From positions 1 through 23,166 of the forward strand of contig JAJQAS010000149.1 in assembly GCA_021203685.1 (NCBI GenBank): DNA of 23,166 nucleotides, written 5' to 3'. This document shows, piece after piece, positions 14,677 to 23,027 of the stretch; within the stretch, counting starts at the first letter, position 1; every line of letters begins with the position of its first letter. A program made the position numbers and the translations under genes. Source of the DNA: Clostridiales bacterium. Lineage in GTDB: Bacteria; Bacillota; Clostridia; Oscillospirales; Oscillospiraceae. The notes below the pieces were generated by a model, which was not told the DNA's origin, did not search any database, and worked only from the letters and a program-made list of their open reading frames with translations.

Positions 14677-15789
14677 ATGAATCATGGAATCATGGTGACG
14701 AGATCATCGATGCCCCCATTTGAAGAGTACATCAACGAGATCCGAGAGATTTGGGACAGCCATTGGATGACCAATATGGGGCCAAAACACGAGGCCCTGC
14801 GGGCTGCGCTGAAAGCGTATCTGTCCGCGACGGAGATCGACCTGCTGACCAACGGGCACATGGCGCTGGAGCTTTCCATCCAGGCGCTGAGGCTGCAGGG
14901 CGAGGTGATCACGACCCCCTTTACCTTTGCCTCTACCACCCACGCCATCGTCCGCAGCGGCCTGACGCCGGTGTTCTGCGACATTGACCCGGTGACCTTT
15001 ACCATGGATACCTCGAAGCTGGAAGGGCTGATCACGGAAAAGACCTGCGCCATCGTGCCGGTCCACGTGTACGGGAATGTCTGCAATGTGGAGGAGATCC
15101 AGCGCATCGCCGACGCCCACGGACTGAAGGTGATTTATGACGCGGCGCACACCTTCGGCGTCCGTTACAAAGGGCAAAGTGTGGCGAATTATGGGGATGT
15201 CTCCTGCTACAGCTTTCACGCCACCAAGGTGTTCAACACCATCGAAGGCGGCGCGGCGTGCTTCCGGGACCCGGAGCTGGGACGGCGCATCTGCCAGCTG
15301 AAAAACTTTGGTATCAACGGGCCGGAGTCGGTGATCGGCGTGGGGGCCAACGCCAAAATGAACGAGTTTTGCGCGGCTATGGGGCTGTGCAACCTGCGCC
15401 ATGTGGACGAGGAGATCGCCAAACGAAAACAGGTGGTGGAGCGGTACCGGGCGCGGCTGGGGCAGGTCCCCGGCGTGCAGCTCAACCCGATCCAGCCAGA
15501 GGTCCAGCCCAATTACGCCTATTTCCCGGTGCTGTTCGACCCGGAGGTGTTTGGCGCCAGCCGGGACGACGTGTTTGACGCCCTTTTCGCCAACGAGATC
15601 TATGCCCGGAAGTACTTCTATCCGCTGACGAACCGGTTCCAGTGCTTCCAGGGCCAGTTTGACTCGGCGCAAACGCCGGTGGCCCGCCGGGTCAGCGAGC
15701 AGGTCCTGACGCTCCCTCTCTATTCCGCGCTTCCGCTGGAGGAGGTAGACCGGATCTGTGACATTATCCTGCGCTGCGGAAGGAAGTAG
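14677..15789 (+). CDS. DegT/DnrJ/EryC1/StrS-family sugar aminotransferase
   Basis: The 370-residue protein is a PLP-dependent aminotransferase that would aminate a keto sugar nucleotide, with glutamate the usual donor. The PLP lysine is Lys184 in SFHATKVFNTIEGG (179-192), and Asp155 in VIYDAAH contacts the pyridine nitrogen. TNG (58-60) and TTPFTFASTTHA (79-90) line the cofactor pocket. The SFHATKxFN form is typical of amino-deoxysugar pathways. AAAGGAG lies 8 nt before the ATG. No dehydratase or isomerase making its keto-sugar substrate is in the window, so that must come from elsewhere. It precedes a flippase, a WbqC-family gene and an ATP-grasp gene, which hints at an N-acylated amino sugar. 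Confidence 0.93.
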   Translation: MNHGIMVTRSSMPPFEEYINEIREIWDSHWMTNMGPKHEALRAALKAYLSATEIDLLTNGHMALELSIQALRLQGEVITTPFTFASTTHAIVRSGLTPVFCDIDPVTFTMDTSKLEGLITEKTCAIVPVHVYGNVCNVEEIQRIADAHGLKVIYDAAHTFGVRYKGQSVANYGDVSCYSFHATKVFNTIEGGAACFRDPELGRRICQLKNFGINGPESVIGVGANAKMNEFCAAMGLCNLRHVDEEIAKRKQVVERYRARLGQVPGVQLNPIQPEVQPNYAYFPVLFDPEVFGASRDDVFDALFANEIYARKYFYPLTNRFQCFQGQFDSAQTPVARRVSEQVLTLPLYSALPLEEVDRICDIILRCGRK

Positions 15790-15794
15790 AAGAC

Positions 15795-17240
15795 ATGGGA
15801 GAAAACGGCCAACTGAAAACCAAAACCCTGTCCAACATGGTCTGGCGTTTTGCGGAGCGATGCGGCGCCCAGGGGGTCAGCTTTGTGGTCTCTCTGGTGC
15901 TGGCCCGTCTGCTGGACCCGGATGTGTATGGAACGGTGGCGCTGGTCACGGTGTTCACGGCGATTCTACAGGTCTTTGTGGACAGCGGCCTGGGGACCGC
16001 GCTGATACAGAAAAAGGACGCGGATCAGCTGGATTTTTCCACCGTGTTTTACTTCAACATGGGAATGTGTCTGGCCCTATACGCCCTTTTGTTCGCGGCC
16101 TCGCCCTGGATCGCCTCCTTTTATGGCGACGACAGCCTGTGCGCGGTGGTCCGGGTGCTGGGGCTGACGCTGATCATTTCCGGCCTGAAAAACATTCAGC
16201 AGGCGTATGTCTCCCGGCACCTGATTTTCCGGCGGTTCTTTTACGCCACGCTGGGCGGCACTCTTCTTTCCGCTGTGGTGGGCATCGCCATGGCCTACGC
16301 CGGATTCGGCGTGTGGGCGCTGGTGGCCCAGCGGCTGACCAACAGCGCCATGGATACGCTGATCTTGTTTTTCACTGTTCGCTGGCGGCCCACCCGGGAA
16401 TGGTCCTTTCAGCGGTTCAAGGGGCTGTTTGCCTTTGGATGGAAACTGCTGCTGTCCAGCCTGCTGGACACGGTGTTCAACAACCTCTGGCAGCTCATCA
16501 TCGGCAAGAAGTACAGCAGCGCCGACCTGGCCTACTATAACAAGGGCGACAACTTCCCGAAGCTGCTCATCACGAACATCAATTCGGCCATCGACAGCGT
16601 GCTGCTCCCGGTGATGTCCTCGGTGCAGTCGGAGACCGAGCGGGTAAAGAACATTACGCGCCGGGCGATCAAAACCAGCACCTACATCATGGCTCCCCTG
16701 ATGGTGGGGCTTGCCGTAGTGGCGGAGCCGCTGATCCTCCTTCTGCTGACCGAGAAGTGGCTGCCCTGTGTGTTTTTCCTCCGCATGGCGTGCGTGGCCT
16801 ACCTGATTTATCCCATCCACACCGCCAATCTGAACGCCATCAAGGCGCTGGGCCGCAGCGATCTGTTCCTCAAGCTGGAGATCGTCAAAAAGGGGATCGC
16901 GCTGGTGTTCCTGCTGGTGACGATGTGGTTCGGCGTAAAGGCAATGATGTGCGGTGTGGTCATTGCCTCTCTGCTGAGTGTGGCGGTCAACGCCTATCCC
17001 AACAAGCGGCTGATGAACTACAGCCTGGGCGAACAGATGAAGGACATGTTCCCGCATATTGCGATGGCAGCGGCCATGGGGCTTCCTGTGTACTGCCTGT
17101 CCTTCCTCCCGCTCCCGGCGATTTGTGTCTTGTTGGTCCAGGTCCTTGGCGGGGCGGTCATTTACATCGGGCTTTCGGTGCTGCTCCATGTGGATACGTT
17201 CTGCTATCTCCTGGAGATGCTGCGCGGATACAGGAAGTGA
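15795..17240 (+). CDS. Wzx-type polysaccharide flippase (MOP superfamily)
   Basis: The 481-residue protein has about 12-14 hydrophobic segments and the polysaccharide-export (RfbX/WzxC-like) pattern: RFAERCGAQGVSFVVSLVLA (18-37) near the N terminus, then GLGTALIQKKDAD and WKLLLSSLLDTVFNNLWQLIIG further in. It should flip the completed undecaprenyl-linked unit to the outer face for the Wzy-like polymerase. AGGAAG lies just before the ATG, and only 5 nt separate it from the aminotransferase gene. Length is normal for the family. Confidence 0.92.
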   Translation: MGENGQLKTKTLSNMVWRFAERCGAQGVSFVVSLVLARLLDPDVYGTVALVTVFTAILQVFVDSGLGTALIQKKDADQLDFSTVFYFNMGMCLALYALLFAASPWIASFYGDDSLCAVVRVLGLTLIISGLKNIQQAYVSRHLIFRRFFYATLGGTLLSAVVGIAMAYAGFGVWALVAQRLTNSAMDTLILFFTVRWRPTREWSFQRFKGLFAFGWKLLLSSLLDTVFNNLWQLIIGKKYSSADLAYYNKGDNFPKLLITNINSAIDSVLLPVMSSVQSETERVKNITRRAIKTSTYIMAPLMVGLAVVAEPLILLLLTEKWLPCVFFLRMACVAYLIYPIHTANLNAIKALGRSDLFLKLEIVKKGIALVFLLVTMWFGVKAMMCGVVIASLLSVAVNAYPNKRLMNYSLGEQMKDMFPHIAMAAAMGLPVYCLSFLPLPAICVLLVQVLGGAVIYIGLSVLLHVDTFCYLLEMLRGYRK

Positions 17241-17364
17241 AACCGGCATGACGCAGGGAGGAAACGCGCATCAACAAACGCAAGTCGGCTGGTTTCGTGG
17301 GTGTCCCAAAGCCGTTTCCCGGCGGCTGACGCACGAAAGCGGCGCGGAAAGGAGAAACAAAACC

Positions 17365-18090
17365 ATGGACAAAGAGAGAGAGAACCACCTGTCGCTGGGC
17401 ATTATGCAGCCCTATTTTTTCCCGTATCTGGGGTATTGGCAGCTGATGAACGCGGTGGACACCTATGTCCTGTACGACGACGTGGCGTATATCAAGCGGG
17501 GATGGATCAACCGAAACCAAATCAAAGCCAACGGGCAGGCGCAGCGGTTTGGGATCTCCGTGCAGGGGGCCAGCCAGAACAAAAAAATCAATGAGCTGGA
17601 GGTGTTCCTGCCGGAGAAGGAGCTGACCCGGTCGCTGAAAACACTGGAAAGCGCCTACCACAAAGCCCCCTGCTTTGACCAGGTGTTTCCGCTGGTGCGG
17701 AGCGTACTGGAAAACGAGGAGAAAAACCTGGCCAGGTTCCTGGAGTATGAAAACCGGGCGGTGGCCAGTTATCTTGGAATACAGACCCCGATTCTGAGTT
17801 CTTCCCGGCTGGAAAAAGACGCCTCGCTGAAAGCGCAGGACAAGGTCCTGGACATCTGCCAGCGGCTGGGCGCAACGGAGTATATCAACGCCATCGGAGG
17901 GAAGGAACTGTACAGCAGGGAGGACTTTGCAGAGAGAGGGATAGACCTTCGGTTCCTGCGCATGGATGGGGACATTTCCTACGACCAGGGGAAGGGGGAC
18001 TTTCTCCCCAACCTCTCCATCATTGACGTGATGATGTACAACCCGGTGGAGGAAATTCGCGCATACCTGGAGCGGTACACGCTGGAGTGA
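17365..18090 (+). CDS. WbqC-family protein
   Basis: The 241-residue protein belongs to the WbqC family, found in O-antigen and capsule loci. The diagnostic opening is GIMQPYFFPYLGYWQLM (12-28), followed by YDDVAYIKRGWINRNQI (37-53). I know of no settled biochemical function to assert. Its place between an aminotransferase/flippase pair and an ATP-grasp gene suggests a step in modifying an amino sugar. The frame stays open upstream to 17059, and an in-frame ATG occurs at 17248. However, AAAGGAG (17348-17354) lies 10 nt before the ATG at 17365 and the family begins close to the MQPYFFP motif, so this start is preferred. Confidence 0.88.
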   Translation: MDKERENHLSLGIMQPYFFPYLGYWQLMNAVDTYVLYDDVAYIKRGWINRNQIKANGQAQRFGISVQGASQNKKINELEVFLPEKELTRSLKTLESAYHKAPCFDQVFPLVRSVLENEEKNLARFLEYENRAVASYLGIQTPILSSSRLEKDASLKAQDKVLDICQRLGATEYINAIGGKELYSREDFAERGIDLRFLRMDGDISYDQGKGDFLPNLSIIDVMMYNPVEEIRAYLERYTLE

Positions 18091-18110
18091 AATAGAAGGA
18101 GAGGAAGACC

Positions 18111-19361
18111 ATGGAAAAACTTTTGATGCTGGGGTCCTCCACCGGCTCTGTGGAGATCGTGGAGCACGCCAAAAAGCGGGGCCTGTACACCATCGTAACG
18201 GACAACCTGCCGCTCGACCGTTCCGCAGCGAAGCGCGTAGCGGACGAGAGCTGGCAAATCAGCACGGCGGACCTGGACGCGCTGGAGGCAAAGTGCCGGG
18301 AGGCCGGTGTGACGGCCATTATGACCGGCGTCAGCGAGGTCAACATCGACTTCCAAATCGACCTGTGCCAGCGGCTGGGGCTTCCCTGTTATGCCACCGC
18401 CGAGTCCTTCCGCTTCAACCGCGACAAGGCGGCGTTCAAGGAGATGTGCCGGAGCTGCGGCGTTCCCGTGGCGAAGGATTACTACCTCACCGACGCGCTG
18501 ACGCCGGAGGAACTGGCTGCGGTGGAATACCCCGTGGTTGTGAAGCCCATCGACCAGTGCGCCAACCGCGGCCTGAGCTTCTGCAACAACGAAGCGGAGC
18601 TGCGGGAGGGATACCGGCTGGCGCGTTCCTTCTCCAGTGCAGAACGCGTGATTGTGGAACAGTGTTTGACAGGGGAAGAATACGCTGCATTTTATGCCCT
18701 TGCCCATGGAAAGTCATCTCTGCTCTCTTATCGACGTGTCTTCAAATTTGGGGATTCAGAAACTCCTGGGTCTTACTCTGTTGTTTTCCCCACGCAGGAA
18801 AACATAGAAGCGTTCCGAGGTGTTGACCTCGCTTTGCAAAGGTTATTTGAGGAAATGGGATGCAGGGAAGGAATCGCACTGGTGCAAATGCTGTGTGATC
18901 GGCCTCATGGTGCGCTTCGTGTGATTGAACTGGGGTATCGCCTGGATGGTCTTAAAAACTGGCTGACCTTTGACGGCTTTGACGCCATCCAGTGGATGCT
19001 CAACTGCGCCACCAGGGGCGGAAACGCCGTGGAGGATCTGCCGCCCTCCCAACTGACGATGCCTGCGCGGCCCGGGTGCTCCTACATCGTCTGGAGCAAG
19101 CGAGAGGGCCGCCTTGCCCGGGTCGAGGGGCTGGAGGAAATTCGGAAGCTGGGTGTCTCCGTCCACGAGTGCCATGAGGTCGGGGAGACCCTTCACCCGT
19201 GGCAGTACGCCTACATTATGAACTTCATCAGCGACGGCTGGGAAGCGATGCTGGAAACGGTGCGAACCATCAATTCTCTGCTCGTCGCGGAGGATGAATG
19301 TGGGAACGACCTGCTCATGCGCTTCACCAGTTTCGATGCGGTCGCAGAGCGCTATCAATGA
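18111..19361 (+). CDS. ATP-grasp ligase in the glycan cluster
   Basis: The 416-residue protein has the ATP-grasp plan: an N-terminal Rossmann-like part (LLMLGSSTGSVEIV 4-17), RDKAAFKEMC (104-113), YPVVVKPIDQCANRGL (140-155) with the ATP-contacting Lys145, IVEQCLTGEEYAAF (181-194), and VIELGYRLDG (271-280) for metal binding. It would activate a carboxylate and join it to an amine, most simply an amino acid to the amino sugar made by the upstream aminotransferase; that substrate is inferred. AAGGAG precedes the ATG. Codon use changes sharply over about 18660-18960, where roughly 42 of about 101 codons end in G or C by hand count against a large majority in flanking codons. No frame break is seen. 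Confidence 0.87.
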   Translation: MEKLLMLGSSTGSVEIVEHAKKRGLYTIVTDNLPLDRSAAKRVADESWQISTADLDALEAKCREAGVTAIMTGVSEVNIDFQIDLCQRLGLPCYATAESFRFNRDKAAFKEMCRSCGVPVAKDYYLTDALTPEELAAVEYPVVVKPIDQCANRGLSFCNNEAELREGYRLARSFSSAERVIVEQCLTGEEYAAFYALAHGKSSLLSYRRVFKFGDSETPGSYSVVFPTQENIEAFRGVDLALQRLFEEMGCREGIALVQMLCDRPHGALRVIELGYRLDGLKNWLTFDGFDAIQWMLNCATRGGNAVEDLPPSQLTMPARPGCSYIVWSKREGRLARVEGLEEIRKLGVSVHECHEVGETLHPWQYAYIMNFISDGWEAMLETVRTINSLLVAEDECGNDLLMRFTSFDAVAERYQ

Positions 19362-19392
19362 ACCAAACCAATGCCAAACGGGAGAGCGAAAC

Positions 19393-20883
19393 ATGATTGA
19401 ATGGTTTGAATACTTAGACAACGACAGATGTGTCATCCACTTCGGCGCGCTGTTCAAGCTGCTGCTGAAGTATGTTTGGGTCATACTGCTGGTGACGCTG
19501 CTGGCGGGCGGCGGAGCGTTCGTCTATGCCACGGTCGGCGTCACCCCCCTCTATCAGTCGTCCATCAAGATGTACGTCAACAACTCGGTCAACGCCGGGG
19601 ACTCCACCAGCATCACCAGCTCTGACCTCGCCGCGTCCCAGACACTGGTCAACACCTATGCGGTCATCCTCACCAGCTACCCCACCCTGAGCGAGGTCAT
19701 CGACCAGACCGGGGTGGACTATACCTACGAGGAGCTGTGCGGAATGGTGACCACCACCGCAGTCGAGGACACCGGAATTTTCAGCGTGACCGTCACCTCC
19801 AGCGACCCATTCGAGGCGGCGGAAATCGCCAACGCCATTGCGGAGGTCGCGCCTGACAAAATCATGGACGTTGCGACTGGCAGCTCTGTCAAGGTGGTCG
19901 AATACGCCCGCGTCGCCACGGAAAAATGCGCCCCCAGCAGAAAGAAATACGCGCTCCTTGGGGCGGCTGTGGGATTCGTGCTGAGCTGCGGCGGCGTTTT
20001 GCTGCTCTCCCTGCTGCGGAACGGCATGAGCGTGGAGGAAAAGATCCAAAAGGACTTTAAGGGCAGCGCAGCGCTCTCCGTCATCCCCCTGATGGGCGAC
20101 CGGAAGCGGAAGCTTCCCGCGCTTCCCGTTGGGAATAAGCCTGATGAGAGCGAGGAAACGGAGCTGTGCGAGACCCTCAGCTTTGCGTCCGGGGAAGCCT
20201 ATAAGCTCCTGCGGGAAAACATTGGCTTCTGCTTTTCCACCGACCTGCCCAGCAAGCTGATCGGCGTCACATCTTCCATGCGGTCTGAGGGCAAGTCCAC
20301 CACCGCCATCAACCTTGCGTACACTCTTGCGCTGACAAAGAAGAAGGTGTGCCTGGTGGACTGCGACCTGCGGCTGCCGTCGGTCTCCAAGCGCCTGAAA
20401 CTGCACCGAAAGCCGGGGATGACCAACTGCCTGGTGGGACAGGCGGGTCGGGAGCAGATCATGCAGGAATACAAAAGAGGGCGCGCCTCCTTTTTTGTCA
20501 TCACGTCGGGAGATGCCGCGCCAAACCCATCTGAGCTGTTGGGTTCGAACGCCATGCGGGAGCTGACAGAAGCGCTGAGAGAGGCGTTCGATTACGTTAT
20601 CTTCGACCTGCCGCCTGTCGGCATTGTCTCCGACGCGCTGGTCGTGGCAAAATATTTGGATGGGACGCTCTTTGCGGTACGGGAGGATTTTTACGAGAGG
20701 AAAAAACTGCGGGACTCCCTGCGCGCGCTGGAGATGACCAACACGAAATTCCTCGGTCTGGTGATCACCCACTCGACCGCGCAGCGGAAAGAGTACCGCA
20801 CCTATGGCTACGGATATGAGGAGCTGCATAGCAGGCAGGAGCATCAGCCGGAGCCGCTTTCCACACAAAAGGAGCCGAAATGA
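19393..20883 (+). CDS. Fused chain-length regulator and BY-type tyrosine autokinase (Wzz/CapB, Wzc-like)
   Basis: The 496-residue protein joins a Wzz-type membrane module to a bacterial tyrosine kinase. Membrane helices lie near 24-48 and 187-207, with the outer loop between. The cytoplasmic kinase has Walker A SEGKSTTA (298-305, Lys301), Walker A' LVDCDLRLPS (321-330), PNPSELL (378-384) and Walker B VIFDLPP (402-408). The C-terminal tail has clustered tyrosines (468, 471, 473, 475), the expected autophosphorylation sites. It should set polymer length and assembly activity. Many Firmicutes split these two parts into CpsC and CpsD, so a single chain is notable. The ATG at 19393 follows GGGAGA; the frame upstream to 19294 overlaps the previous gene. 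Confidence 0.93.
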   Translation: MIEWFEYLDNDRCVIHFGALFKLLLKYVWVILLVTLLAGGGAFVYATVGVTPLYQSSIKMYVNNSVNAGDSTSITSSDLAASQTLVNTYAVILTSYPTLSEVIDQTGVDYTYEELCGMVTTTAVEDTGIFSVTVTSSDPFEAAEIANAIAEVAPDKIMDVATGSSVKVVEYARVATEKCAPSRKKYALLGAAVGFVLSCGGVLLLSLLRNGMSVEEKIQKDFKGSAALSVIPLMGDRKRKLPALPVGNKPDESEETELCETLSFASGEAYKLLRENIGFCFSTDLPSKLIGVTSSMRSEGKSTTAINLAYTLALTKKKVCLVDCDLRLPSVSKRLKLHRKPGMTNCLVGQAGREQIMQEYKRGRASFFVITSGDAAPNPSELLGSNAMRELTEALREAFDYVIFDLPPVGIVSDALVVAKYLDGTLFAVREDFYERKKLRDSLRALEMTNTKFLGLVITHSTAQRKEYRTYGYGYEELHSRQEHQPEPLSTQKEPK

Positions 20884-21599
20884 TCGACTTTCATGCGCAT
20901 TTTTTGCCTGGGATCGACGACGGCAGCCGCTCTATAGAAGAGAGCATCGAGATGCTCCGCGCGTCCTATCATACGGGTGTGACAAAAATCGTTGCAACAC
21001 CGCATTTTTATGCCAGTCGAACCACGCCGGAGCAGTTCCTGGCGGAGCGTGACCGCGCATGGGAGCGGCTTGCTCCGGCGCTGCCCGATGACACGCCGGC
21101 AGTGCTGCTGGGGGCTGAGGTGTGCTATTATACAGGCATTTCCCGCACCGAGCGCTTGTCTGAGCTGTGCATGGAGGGGACAAATGTGTTGCTGCTGGAG
21201 ATGCCCTTTCACAAATGGTCCGCCAACATGGTCAGCGAGGTGGTCTCCCTTGCACAGGACCAGGAGCTGACTGTGCTGCTGGCGCATATCGACCGGTACC
21301 TCCCTACAGAGTCTTACAATACCTGGCGTGTTCTGGCTGAGCATGGTGTGCTGTTTCAGGTCAACGCCTCTTTTTTCCTGGACGGCTGGTTCAGGCAGCG
21401 AAAGGGGTTGAAGCTGCTCCGGGCGGGAGAAATCGCCGTGCTCGGTTCTGATTGTCACAACATGGAAAGCCGGAAACCGAATCTGGCTCAGGCGTTTTCC
21501 GTGATCCGGCAGAAAGCGGGAGAAGACATGGTCAAAACACTGGCGGAACAGGCAGAGCGGTTGGTCAGGAACAGTTATGCAACGTCTGAAATCGGATAG
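20880..21599 (+). CDS. PHP-type protein tyrosine phosphatase (CpsB/YwqE family)
   Basis: The 239-residue protein is a metal-dependent phosphatase of the PHP superfamily that removes phosphate from BY-kinases. The metal ligands are visible: HAH (5-7), ATPH (39-42), Glu80 in LGAEVCY, His136 in LAHIDRY and LGSDCHN (188-194, Asp191 and His193). DDGS (13-16) is a family mark. It overlaps the kinase gene by 4 bp (ATGA), so the kinase and its likely phosphatase are translationally coupled. Length and motifs are complete. Confidence 0.94.
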   Translation: MIDFHAHFLPGIDDGSRSIEESIEMLRASYHTGVTKIVATPHFYASRTTPEQFLAERDRAWERLAPALPDDTPAVLLGAEVCYYTGISRTERLSELCMEGTNVLLLEMPFHKWSANMVSEVVSLAQDQELTVLLAHIDRYLPTESYNTWRVLAEHGVLFQVNASFFLDGWFRQRKGLKLLRAGEIAVLGSDCHNMESRKPNLAQAFSVIRQKAGEDMVKTLAEQAERLVRNSYATSEIG

Positions 21600-21648
21600 A
21601 CAAGCGATTGCTGCGTTCAGCAGGGGTTTTGTGACGGGAGAGAGCTGT

Positions 21649-22611
21649 ATGTTTGGAGACAAAGAACGAGTCAGGAACATCATTTGTATTGTGCTGGCAG
21701 GCGTCACCGCTGTCGCCATCGGGATTTTCGCCTTTCTTTCCGCGCAGGCGGAACGGGACTATAGCACTGCTCTGAAAAGTGTCGCAGAGGAAGCCCAGCC
21801 CTACGAGGAGGAACTTCACGCACTGCAAAAGGAGCTGAAAGAAACAGAGGCGTTCAGTTGGTCCAGCGATACAGCAAAAATAATGATAGGCTATTCCATT
21901 GAGCTGGGCGTCGACATCGAATTTGTAAGTACTCAGGCGGAGGAATATGGATTTGAACCGGTTCTGATCCTGGACTGCTGCCAGGATTTTGACACGCTGG
22001 CCTACCTGCTCTACATGGCATCCGGGACGAACTGGGAAGTGATGCTGACCGCCTCTGATTTTTCTGATCAGGTGATGGAAGACGCACCTGAACTGCGCGC
22101 CTACCTGGAACGGTATGAGCTGCAAGACACCGGCGTGTTTCTCTTCATGGACGGAGACGACAGTGAGGAAAATATACAGTGCCTGATGGACAACGATTTC
22201 ATCGGATATGCCACGCTGAACGCAGAATCTCCATCCTCCGGTTATACGGAGGATGGTCTGGTTTATTTTGACTGCGCATATGTCCAGACGGGCAGCGAGC
22301 TGAGCGCGGACGAAATGAACGCGCTTTTCCTGGACAAGTCCTTCCTGCTGATTGCATTTGACATGAGCAGTATCCACGCAGGGACGCTTTCCAGTCAGAA
22401 TGTCACCGGCATTCTCGACACATTGCAGCCCCTCGCGGAGGAGGGGGAGTTTTTATTCTCCTCTGTCTCGGACGTGGCGGACGAGCTGGTTCAGCTGGGC
22501 GCGTCGCAGGAGGATTATGATGAAACGCTCCTGCAAAAACAGGAGCGGATCGCGGAACTGAAAACGCTCCTGGAGGAGATCTACAATGGATTCGATGGGA
22601 GTACCTCCTGA
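21649..22611 (+). CDS. Membrane-anchored protein of unknown function with flanking coiled coils
   Basis: I do not recognise this 320-residue protein. One membrane helix (about 9-33) follows a short charged N terminus, so the rest is probably outside. Residues 34-68 and 286-312 are rich in Glu, Lys, Leu and Ala in a coiled-coil pattern. The part between alternates hydrophobic strands and helices (PVLILDCC 104-111, VFLFMDG 163-169, FLLIAFD 232-238), which could be a degenerate alpha/beta barrel, perhaps polysaccharide-deacetylase-like, but no catalytic motif is evident. It is acidic overall. I prefer the ATG at 21649 (GGGAGAG upstream) to one at 21577 inside the phosphatase gene. It is the last gene before the terminator. 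Confidence 0.75.
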   Translation: MFGDKERVRNIICIVLAGVTAVAIGIFAFLSAQAERDYSTALKSVAEEAQPYEEELHALQKELKETEAFSWSSDTAKIMIGYSIELGVDIEFVSTQAEEYGFEPVLILDCCQDFDTLAYLLYMASGTNWEVMLTASDFSDQVMEDAPELRAYLERYELQDTGVFLFMDGDDSEENIQCLMDNDFIGYATLNAESPSSGYTEDGLVYFDCAYVQTGSELSADEMNALFLDKSFLLIAFDMSSIHAGTLSSQNVTGILDTLQPLAEEGEFLFSSVSDVADELVQLGASQEDYDETLLQKQERIAELKTLLEEIYNGFDGSTS

Positions 22612-22746
22612 TCGGCAGCTGTCTGTGGAAGGGCGCAGCGCCTTGCGCTGAGAGCGGGAAAGTCGCCAGACACCGCCTTGGCCTCATTCCCCCGGAGTTG
22701 GAGAAGCAGTATAGCGCGGCGGAAGATGTGAGTTGGAAAACAACCG
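22612..22746 (+). other. 3' untranslated region of the glycan operon
   Basis: About 135 bases lie between the last stop codon and the operon terminator. A small perfect hairpin, CAGCGC/GCGCTG with a 3-nt loop, occurs at 22636-22650 without a T-run. A plus-strand frame stays open through this stretch, but it has no credible start and no recognisable product. I treat the region as non-coding. Confidence 0.45.
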
Positions 22747-22789
22747 ACAGCGGCGAACTGGCAAACCGTCAGGTCGCCGCTGTTTTTTT
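22747..22789 (+). terminator. Intrinsic terminator of the glycan operon
   Basis: ACAGCGGCGA (22747-22756) pairs perfectly with TCGCCGCTGT (22774-22783), and a T-run (22783-22789) follows immediately. It lies 135 nt after the last gene and is the only clear rightward terminator after 974. This supports one long transcript for the cluster. Confidence 0.88.
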
Positions 22790-23027
22790 GGAAACATCGG
22801 CCGTTCATCAGGAGGCGCTTTGGGATGGCGTTATCAAAACGGGCACGTATTTGAGGACTTTATACTCTACGGTTTTTGATGTGGGTTCGGCAATCGATCG
22901 CGGACTGGACGCCGCCAACGCTCCTCTCCACAGGGCGCTCCCGCAGGATGTTCAGCAGGCATTGCCCGTCTGCCGCAGGCGGGGCAGCGCTTCGAGGTCA
23001 TATTCTTCCCTGGTCATAGCGTCTGTC
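22790..23027. other. Gene-poor stretch after the operon, possibly with decayed coding sequence
   Basis: No intact gene is visible. On the minus strand an ATG at 23017-23015 opens a 21-codon frame (MTREEYDLEALPRLRQTGNAC) that stops at 22952. Another minus-strand frame continues with LLNILRERPVERSVGGV, as if a frameshift had broken a longer gene. I cannot name the gene with confidence. No promoter or RNA gene is evident. Confidence 0.3.

Noticed and set aside
17059..17364. N-terminal extension of the WbqC-family protein
   Set aside because: It overlaps the flippase or lacks a good ribosome-binding site, while AAAGGAG sits correctly before the ATG at 17365.
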